A DNA stretch of 64,000 nucleotides from Panonychus citri (lineage: Eukaryota > Arthropoda > Arachnida > Trombidiformes > Tetranychidae), in NCBI RefSeq assembly GCF_014898815.1, contig NW_026515428.1:1364001-1428000 (forward strand). The letters run 5' to 3'. Below are positions 39,501-48,274 of the stretch, piece by piece (position 1 is the first letter of the stretch; each line of letters begins with the position of its first letter). Both the position numbers and the translations under genes were made by a program. The notes under the pieces are model-generated. The model ran no database searches. It saw only the letters and a list, made by a program, of their open reading frames with translations, and was not told where the DNA came from.

Positions 39501-42500
39501 AGGTTGACCAATGGTCATTTACCTTATGGATATGATGATGGTAGTAATTGAAATGAATGATTCAATTAATATTTGAAGATCAAGATGTTGCAAATCATCA
39601 TCATAATCATCATGAAATGTTCATCAACTATTAACTAATAACAATCAAATCGCTTGTGTAAAATTAGGCAAATAGATTAAGATTCTTATGGTAATGAGGA
39701 TTAAAATGATTTACTCTGATTTATCATGGTTCCATTTTCATCTGCATCTTTTTTGTTTCTCTTTATTAAGATAAACATTATGTTCATTATAATGATGATG
39801 AATCAAAATCCATAACAAACAAAAGCTGAGAACGTGCAAGAAACAATGTTACTATTATGAAACAATCCTTAGAGGATGAGGATAACAAATGATGATGAAG
39901 ATGAGCATTGAAACTCTCTCACTCTTTTTGTTTTCTCATCTTCTTAAGTCACCTTTGTGTAGATTAACCTTTTTCATGGATGATATATTATTCCCATAGA
40001 CAGACCAAAAGTAAACACTTTCTGGTCCATCATCATCTTCATCCTATTTCCATCTTCCTCATTCAGTGTGATTCATTATTAAGGTGGAAGATGGTAAAAC
40101 ATGACTTTCACTTTTATCTTCATCTTACTTACTTTCTCATCTTTCCACCATCTTCCTCATCTCTTACTCTCTCTTCAATGTGACATTGAATAGTGATGAA
40201 CGTGGAAATAAATCTTTCTAGTTAATGGAAACTATTAGTAAATGATGAAGCTAATTAGTTGATTACAATAACAATGCATCTCAATAACCATTTCCACTCT
40301 GGTTATTGTACATTTACCCAAGAGTAACAACAATTAATCACCATTTAATTGTATTTATCTGACAGATAAAAACCCTTCATTATTATCATTATATGTCCAT
40401 CTTAATTCATTTTGATACTTAAATTAATCTATTGACCATTTAATTAACAATTCAAATCGTAATAACAATTTATTTATAAGTTTAGAGTTAAGTTAACACA
40501 ATTATTTGCTATTGGATCTATGACTCACTTTATCAATGATATTAATGATTTTCTCTTTGTTAAAATTATCGTAGTTATTCACCTTACGATAAAACTATTC
40601 ACTCTAATAAATTAGGCCGATTATTTATATTACTAGAACGATAATCTAAATGAAACGCAATCAATTTCATTGTGCCGTAACATGAAGTTTGAAATATGAG
40701 AAACTCATTCTCTCAGGCTGTATAATTGATACTTTTTTACGAACTAAAGTATTTTAGAAGAGATATTTTGATGCAAAAATATTATACATGCATAGAGTAT
40801 ACTGACAATTGAAAAATTTAATCGGAAAATTAATACTCTTAGCTTACTCTTACTCTCTTGATCAAAAAACCCCCCTGATGCCATTCTAAGTACACGCAAT
40901 AATAAACAGATATCATAGTTAAGAGTAGAGATGTTCCGATCCAATTTATAAATCGATCGCAATTTACTTTTGGTTCAGAGAAATCGATCGATCTCAACTT
41001 TTGAGCATCTGCAAAAACATGTGACTTTAGGCCAGAAATCGGAAAATTACGGATTTTGAACAATGAATTTACCTTCAAATAAAGAAATTAGTAAGACAAA
41101 AAAAGATTGTAGTAAAAATAGAAAAAAATTCTGCTTTTTTTGCCTGCGAAATTTGAATTTTTTAGATCGAAATCGCTCGATTTCTCAAAGAAATCGAAAT
41201 AAATTGATCTGGCAAAAACCCGAGATCGGTTCATCTCTAGTTAAGAGCAATTAGTGATGTGCGATTATTGGATTTGCCAATAATCGATTGTGACGCAATA
41301 ATTTTTACCAAAATCGATGATCATCGATATTTTTTCGAAAGAGAAAAAGACACAGGGAAAAGAAAGAGAAAGAGAAAAGAGGGAAAACTCGATGCGAGGG
41401 AAAAGTTCAGTAGGAAAAGAAAGAGAAAAAGAATGAGGCTAAAAAATCGATGTTTAATTTTAAATCATCGACATTGAATTTCCGACGATCATCGATGATT
41501 TTGATGATCACAAACATCACTAAGAGCAATTGAAATGATTTCTACTTATGGCATTGCCTACGTAAAAGCTAACGTAAACAAGTTATATAACTTGATAGTG
41601 AACTGACTCTAAGGGTGGTGATTAGTAATCCAATTAGATTAAGCCAAAACAATCTACATGTGGTTACCTAAAAATTAACACAAATAGCTAGATCAATGTT
41701 ATTAATAATTTTAATCGCCGCTTGGAAATTTGTATTGATCAAAATGGTTAATATTTTTGTGACTTATTATGAAATTGAATTTTTTTCTTTATTTTTTTTG
41801 GCTTAGTAAATGTTGATGTTAATTATTATCACTAATTTACTTCATCTGTTGTTGATAAGATGAAAAAATCAATAAGTTTTAGTGTCAATTTAGAGCTTTA
41901 ATTGTTTCAAAACACCCGCTTTTTATTTGTTTGCTGGTTGACTATATAGTTCTGAAAAGATTACTTTTAAGTGCCTCACCAACCAGACTGGTGGTGAAGG
42001 TACATGCTGAGTGATCAATGCAACCCGCGTTCGAGCCTCAGTTGAGTGATTTCTTGACCTGACTGACCTAACCTAGCAGGTGCAGCTTTAAGTTGCACCT
42101 GCACCTTTTTGGACATAAATGATAACTTTTGTTATTAATACCGTGTTGATTGTATTTATTGATCATATTTGTTTATCTCATCAACTAAATCAACATCGAA
42201 ATTAAATCAACTAGCTGTGTCTATCAATTGACCACCTGAAACTTGATTTGATGATTTAAAATAACAAGAAAACATGAAGAGTCAAATCAAGTTGAACGTT
42301 GACTTGTATATCAACTGCACTGATTTAACAACAAACCAATCGGTTTAAATAGTAAGAAAGGCGTTTACAATGAAAAGGTAAAAATTATCCTTATTGGTCA
42401 AATTCAATCGAACGTTGATTTGAGATGATCTTTGCTTCATTAACACAGGAAAGTGAACAGCATTGAAGCGCCAAAAGAAATGATTAATTTGGTACAGCAT

Positions 42501-45500
42501 GTGAGTAGAGGAGTATATAAAGGATTGATAAAGAAAAAGGTAAGTTAAGAGTGTAAAAGTTATGGCGCCAATGTAAGAGATTTAAGGATTAAGGGAGAGT
42601 GTCAAGCTAAATTTTCTTTTATTCTTGATCCGAATACTATTCAGCGTCGCTAAGACTATGCGATCGAATTTATAGATCTTTATATTTAGAGGAAAAAGAT
42701 ATTTTTCTTAGACGAGACTGGAATCGCTATTCATGCCAGGAATCACTATGGTCTAAAGTAGGTGATAGATCAAATGTTAAAGTCAAAGCCGTAAGAGAAA
42801 GGAATCATTCGATTTTGTGCTGTGATGAAAATGAGTCATTGTATCTTTATGAGGCCAAAGAAAAAGGTTACAATACAACTGATTATGTCGACTCCTGAAA
42901 AAAGTTAATTGATCATTTGGAATCTGAAAACATCGTTGGTGCTGTTGTTGTAATGGACAATGTTGACTGAAGTTGAATCATTATTTCAATCGAAGGATCA
43001 TCATCTTCTCTTTCTTCCGGCCTACTCTCCTTTCCTGAACCCAATTGAAAACTTTTTCAGTCAACTAAAATATTGGGTCAGAAAATATCGACCGTCCACA
43101 GCCGATGATGTTTTTCGTGGAGTTGAATTGGCATCAGAGTTAATTACATCAATTGATGTCAAAATCCTTTCGATCATATGATGCGATATATTCCAAAGTG
43201 TATGACTAATCAAGAAATCGCTAATTAAGTACAAATAAAACAATCAACTTATTGTTCGTAAACTATTTTTATTCACTAGAAATACGATTTCATTTTGAGC
43301 AAGTGAGATTTCGTTCATTCGATTTGAGCTCAGGGATTAAATGAGTTTAGCTTAAAGGGTTTACGTTCACTCGAAATGAGATCTCATTCTCTATAAATGA
43401 GTTTATGATTCACTCGAAGTGATTTGACTGTAGTATGCGCAACAAAAGATTAAGTAAAGCGTTTGATGATCATGATGAGTCTCTAAGTTAAATCGATGGG
43501 TAAAATTTGAATTCCAGTGAATTGATGATGATGATGATTAAATGAAACATATTTTGATTAATTAAGTAAAATTAAGGTAATCATTAATGTTAATAATTGG
43601 TGATCTAACCAACAATATTATTTCTTTTAAATCGTTTACTACTCAATATTACTACAATTACTCCAATTAGTTCACATCGGTCAAACTGACCAAACCTTAA
43701 ACTCTTTCTCTGGACGTATTTAAATGCAAACCTCGACATTAATCAAAACTCTTTGGTCACACTTTTTGTAGCGGTAACTTGATGAAGTTTATACTTATTA
43801 ATAAAAATGTCTTTATATTCAATTGCTGGAAAACTCGATTGTGAACATCAAATGACCTCTAAACCGTATCCTAACCCTATGACCGGAATGAACTTGATAT
43901 TGTAATATTACAATTGAGTATCACTCAAGTTCCCATAACTAGAGTCTGGGGTCTGAACACTCCCAAACAAAAAGTTATTACAGAAAAACTTGTTTAGAAC
44001 TTGGTGAAATGCCCTTTATAAAATACATAGAATAAATATTTTTATTCAGATAATATTCAATGTTTGAAGTGGTGGCATAAAATTCACTTCTCTACCTGAA
44101 CTTTACCCATTTTGAAACTCATGAAAAGTTTATAAACATTATTATTAATTGGAAACAGAGGTGAAAGTTGAAGTAACGTGCTGGTCAATCCAAATAGGAT
44201 TATCTAACTTGAAATGGTCAGAATTTACTTTTCTTTCTTCATTGTGAGAGTAAATTCAATTTCTTTCCTGAACAAGGATGAGAAAAATTCTTGCTCGAAA
44301 CAACAAGAGGAAACTTTGTTTTCTACTTGATTCAAACCTTGTTACAAAAAGGTTTTCATGTTGTTGTTGTTCATCCTTCTACCCACCACTGAACCCATAC
44401 ACTAATTTGTTACTTCAATTGAAGCCCTCATATGAGTCTCAGAATTTGGTTTACCATGTTATTCTCGTCATGATAATATTCAATTAATCGATTAAACTGC
44501 TATCAAAGATGATGAAAGATGATCAATAGATTAAAAGTAATGAACATGTTTCCAATAGTTTCAGTTTGATTATCACGAAAACTCAATAAATGATAGTCAT
44601 GATGAATTTTAATTCTTCCATTAATGAAGATTATTCAACACTTGAAATTCAATTATTAATAATTTCTAAGGATTAACTTTACATTCGATTGATTCTTGTT
44701 GATTTTTCCGAGTCCATTTATATTTTTCGTAGTAATTTCATTGGAAATAAAATTATTACATCTTTGGAAAATGATGGAAGATGAAAAGTCGATAATTGAA
44801 TTTAGGACTTTTACTAGAACTTTTTTTTTCTTTTTTCACTTTTCTATTCCTTTTATTTATCATCCTCATCATTGACTATTGTCGTTATTCAATCTTTAAA
44901 AGGCCAGAAAAGGTCGCAACAAGAGCTTCTATCATCACAATTTTCATCTTCCTCTTATTTTAAGAGAAAGTTTCAAAGCGAAACAATATCATCATTGTGA
45001 TAAAAGGAATGATGAAGATGCTCTGGTTTCACCTCCTTCCATTCAGAGTTTCTATCATCAGAATCATCATGAAATAGTTACTGGACTTTTCTTTGTTTTC
45101 TATTCACTTTTCATGTTTCGTTTCTTCAACTTCCTCATGTAATTTCTTCCTCTCATCATTATCATCTTCAGAATTATTCTCTCTCTGTCTGTCTCTCCTT
45201 CTATATTTCTTTCATCTTCGTTCTCATGGAACATGAAATGAAAAAGAATTTGAAATCATTATTTAACTATTGATTTCTAAAAACGCCAAGAATCAGAATT
45301 TCTTCGAATCGATTGAGGCCATTACTTTTGTCAGCATCTTCTTCATGATAAAGTTTAAGATATTTTTCCAATAAATTTCATTCATTGATCATCACTATTG
45401 GAAATGATGAGAAGACATTTTCTCTCTCTCTCTCTCTCTGTCATTTCTTGTCTTCTAAATTAATTAATTTAATTAACTCTTTTTTTCTCAATCAATTGTT

Positions 45501-47635
45501 TACTTTTTCATATACACAGAGAAACCTGATAAACCAATTAACCTGGAAGCTTTTAACATCTCCAGTAGATACATTGGTTTACATTGGAAGTTACCTTTTG
45601 ATGGTAATTCAATAATTAAACACTGTCACATAATTTATGAGTCAACAATTAATTCACCTGAAAGTGTTAATCACAATTCTAGTGAAAACTTTAATTCTAA
45701 ATTAACTGTTGACGGACCAATTTTATCAACACTCATCTCGAATCTACTTCCATTGGTAACATATACTTTTCGTGTCTATTGTGAAAATGGTGTCGGTCAA
45801 AGTGATAAAAGTGATCCAATTAATGTCACTACTCGTCAAGAAGGTTTGATTAATTTGTTAATTCTTTTCCTATTTCTTTGTTTTCCATTAATCAATTTCC
45901 ATGTCAATTAATTGCAAAGTTTAATCCAATTTCCTAGATCGTGTTTACTTTAAACTTTAGTTTACTTACTTTTTTTCAATTTTTTTCATTTTGTTCAATT
46001 GTTTAGCTCCTGAAGGTCCACCACAGTCAATTAAAGTTCAAGCGACTGGTTCGCAGTCATTGAAAGTGACCTGGTCGCCAGTTCCTCCGGAACACCAACA
46101 TGGTCCGATTTTGGCTTATTATATCGGCTACAAGACGGAATCCGCTACTGACCGGTACCAGTTTAAACATTATACCGTCAATATGGACGAGGAACGTAAT
46201 TTACCAACATTTACCACTTATTTGACCAATTTAAGGCCTTTGACCCGTTACTGGGTCGTGGTTCAAGCTTACAATCAGGCCGGATCTGGGCCTTTATCTG
46301 ATCCGGTGGTTGGTGTTACCCTGGAAACCTCACCGCCGATATCTCCGTTGATTAATATTATTGGTACGACCAATGATTCCATAGAATTGGCCTGGGAACG
46401 GGATGTTAAAGATAAATCAATCATTCGAGAATATAATCTCTACTATAAAGAGGAAAACAAGCAAACTCTTCATCATATCAAATTAGAACCCGAATTACGA
46501 AGTTATATTCTTAAAGATCTTTCCTGTGGAACCAAATATTCACTCTACATGACGGCAACGAATAGTCTTGGAACTGGAGAGGCAAGTCCAAAAATTTACT
46601 CACGAACTAAAGGTGCAGGTAAGGTCACTTTTCGTTTTCTCGTAAAATTGATTCCATTTCTTTTTTCTCACTTTAAATCTATTTTTTTTGTCTTCCTTAG
46701 CTCCAGTTTCACCAACTCGTATGTCATCCGTTATTTGGGCTAATCGAACTGAAGTTATTCTTAACCTTGGCCAGTGGAATAACGGAGGTTGTCCAATACA
46801 TTATTTCGAGATTAAAAAGCGTCCAAAACACACTAACATATGGACTCCTGTCCACGAGAAATTAGCACTTAAAGGATCAAAAAAGGAAATTGTTCTCCAT
46901 CATTTCGTCCCTGGAATGACCTATGTTGTCCTAGTGACCGCTAAAAACGATGCTGGAGTGACCCAAGCCGAATACTTGGTCACAATGCCGAATGTTGATT
47001 CATCATTATCATCATCATCTTCTCGTAGCTCATTTTCGTTGGCTAAAACTCGAAACAACGAACTAAGTTCCAACTACGAGGAAGTGCCTTTATACCGAAA
47101 TATGGCCTTTATCTTACCGATCAGTTTATCTCTTGCAACCATAATTTTCCTCCTTCTAATTGCTTTCTATTGTATTAATCGTCAACCCCAACCGATTTAC
47201 AATCATTACTCAGGTAAAATAATAAAAGAAAACTTAACTTTTTCGAAATGTTCCATTTGCTAATTAACTTTTTCTTCCCTCTCCATAGAAGATGATGGAA
47301 AACCAAGTAATTCTTTATCATTATCTGATTTATCGAATCAAAAATCTGGCCCTAGAATTAATTTACCAACCAAGTGTATGAATATCGATCCGATCACCAT
47401 GAAAACGGGCTCGATTGGCTCAGGATTGGCCACTTATTCAACTGGAAATCATTTACTATCCGATCGAGGGTATTCAGCATCAACACCGATCAATACTCAC
47501 CATCAGTACTCAGAACCTTATTCAACCGCAAGTGGACTTGATACCTGTTCACCTCCAGGCTCAAAAGATCACCATTTCGCCACAATCAAACGCGGTGCCT
47601 CAGGTCCAAGGCCATCACCTTATATTGCCTCTTGA
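28531..47635 (+). CDS. Dscam: Dscam-like cell-adhesion receptor, short form: 5 Ig + 4 FN3 + TM + cytoplasmic tail (start exon not found)
   Basis: Exons: 28531-28617, 29184-29644, 35577-35741, 37441-37776, 37838-37960, 38027-38194, 38262-38409, 38482-38639, 45520-45843, 46007-46618, 46701-47213, 47289-47635. Nearly all junctions are phase 1 and the frame runs to TAG at 47633, about 1145 residues, apart from a 2-base lesion in Ig1. Domains in order: the end of a hydrophobic signal-like segment, Ig1 (LLSCSASGLP to YTCIFEND), Ig2 (ITLECRYGGYP to YKCNVIG), Ig3, Ig4 (SAINGIGDG signature) and Ig5; then FN3 domains, including PEGPPQSIKV and LSCGTKYSLYMTATNSLGTG; a membrane span near 47102-47176; and a tail of about 150 residues. 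The Ig4-Ig5 and FN3 sequences are Dscam-like. Classical Dscam has 10 Ig and 6 FN3, so this resembles the shortened chelicerate Dscams. The family acts in homophilic adhesion in neurons and possibly immunity. The first exon is moderate evidence only. Confidence 0.85.
29645..35576 (+). other. Dscam-like intron (5.9 kb)
   Basis: This intron interrupts Ig2. It starts GTAATG and ends TTTCAATCCAG. An in-frame extension of the upstream exon is possible to 29737, where a second phase-1 donor occurs. No alternative Ig cassette is recognised inside. It contains a 48-bp (CT)n tract, GA runs and one exact AAAGTTCTGA (31231). Confidence 0.65.
30522..30569. repeat. Long (CT)n microsatellite in Dscam-like intron
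   Basis: About 24 nearly perfect CT units. Confidence 0.95.
35742..37440 (+). other. Dscam-like intron (1.7 kb)
   Basis: An AT-rich GT-AG intron between the Ig2 and Ig3 exons. It carries one AAAGTTCTGA (36792) and one TGACCAATGGTCA palindrome (37182). No exon is seen inside. Confidence 0.7.
40926..41239. mobile_element. MITE A, hAT-type, 314 bp with 8-bp TSD
   Basis: The left end TAGAGATGTTCCGATC and the reverse complement of the right end (TAGAGATGAACCGATC) match at 14 of 16 bases. The element is flanked by perfect 8-bp direct repeats GTTAAGAG at 40918-40925 and 41240-41247, as expected of hAT transposition. The interior has CGATCGAT motifs and no transposase, so it is a non-autonomous element moved in trans. 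Confidence 0.85.
41252..41522. mobile_element. MITE B, hAT-type, 271 bp with 8-bp TSD
   Basis: The left end TAGTGATGTGCGAT and the reverse complement of the right end (TAGTGATGTTTGTGAT) share the terminal nine bases and then diverge. Perfect 8-bp direct repeats AGAGCAAT occur at 41244-41251 and 41523-41530. The middle is a strongly purine-rich stretch (about 41335-41432). There is no transposase. Its TSD overlaps that of MITE A by four bases. Confidence 0.82.
41979..42110 (+). mobile_element. tRNA-derived SINE-like Pol III unit
   Basis: A B-box-like GCGTTCGAGCC (42027-42037) lies 38 bp after an A-box-like TGGTGGTGAAGG (41989). A hairpin with perfect 9-bp arms (GCAGGTGCA at 42076-42084 and TGCACCTGC at 42094-42102) follows, then a T5 run at 42106-42110 that would end Pol III transcription. 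No clear target duplication was seen and no cloverleaf folds, so it is not a functional tRNA gene. Confidence 0.45.
42465..43181 (+). pseudogene. Degenerate IS630/Tc1-mariner-superfamily DDE transposase
   Basis: Reading across several frames gives a transposase outline: an N-terminal helix-turn-helix-like part near 42475-42640; FLDETGIAIHARNHYG near 42705 with the first catalytic Asp; AVRERNHSI and YNTTDYVD; VVVMDNV near 42945 with the second Asp; then FLPAYSPFLNPIENFFSQLK near 43010-43065 with the third acidic residue (Glu). Several stops, frameshifts and a deletion just after MDNV interrupt it, so it cannot make an active enzyme. The last 73 codons (42960-43181) remain open. A likely 3' terminus of the element is at about 43424-43433 (reverse complement CTACAGTCAA). 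I could not find the matching 5' end. Confidence 0.75.
43260..43435. mobile_element. Probable 3' subterminal region of the mariner-like element
   Basis: The motif TTCACTNGAA recurs three times (near 43273, 43369 and 43410), and the last copy forms a small CACT-CGA-AGTG palindrome. The block ends ATTTGACTGTAG followed by TA, similar to Tc1/mariner ends that begin CTACAGT at a TA target. Confidence 0.4.
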
Positions 47636-48274
47636 TTATCACCGACGAAGCAAAAGTTTTCAATAAGCCCAATTGTTGATCAACTGATCACAAACTACGA
47701 TTTGTATATTATTACTATTCAACTAATTGTCCAATAATTGTAATAGTGTCCACTAGTCATCACATTTCCCACCAAGAAAATATCAAACAATCAAGAAGCA
47801 AATCAAATTGTAATTGTAATTGTAATTTATATTTTTGGCTACAAACATAATCAACTCAAATTGTTGATAATGGAAACTTTCATTTAATCAATAAATTAAC
47901 CAATTGATGATGAAAAAAAAAAGTTTCTAACCAATAATCTTGCTAAATTATTATCAACTTCAACTACAATTAAATCAACAATTAAGTTGGTATTTCAGTT
48001 TTCATTACAAACTTTTAAATGTCAATTAATTGAGAGAAAATTGTTAATTGTTTCCAAACAATTAACTTATAATTTACACTTTCCATTGCCAAATTACAAT
48101 TTTCACACCTAATCAATTACATAGGTAATATTACTCAATAACAATTAACCAAATCACAAATTAAACGTAGTTAACTAAATAACAGAGAGGAAACAATTTG
48201 ATTGTAACCATTTCATTGATAAATGATCGCTGTTCAAGTTAATCAAATTTTCTCAGTTCTCAAAAACTTAAACT
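47636..48274. other. Dscam-like 3' UTR and convertase 5' flank
   Basis: No gene is seen. The 3' UTR contains a small tandem (TTGTAA)n near 47808-47827 and an AATAAA at 47890. The remainder is AT-rich DNA leading to the convertase ATG; no clear core promoter element was recognised. Confidence 0.5.
47890..47895 (+). other. Candidate poly(A) signal of the Dscam-like gene
   Basis: An AATAAA lies 255 nt after the stop codon. Confidence 0.5.

Larger units (their letters stand above)
38640..45519 (+). other. Dscam-like intron (6.9 kb) carrying mobile elements
   Basis: This phase-1 intron separates Ig5 from the first FN3 exon. Between 40918 and about 43435 it holds two hAT-type MITEs, a SINE-like Pol III unit and a degenerate DDE transposase. 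The rest is ordinary low-complexity AT-rich DNA with a short GA run at 38699. No coding exon of the receptor is seen in it. Confidence 0.75.

Noticed and set aside
41063..41477. Two open frames rich in Arg and Lys
   Set aside because: They lie inside MITE A and MITE B and are translations of element DNA.
42001..42060. True tRNA gene at the B-box-like sequence
   Set aside because: No acceptor stem or cloverleaf forms, so a SINE-like reading fits better.
43865..43880. CCTAACCCTA resembling telomeric repeat
   Set aside because: It occurs only once; no tandem array.
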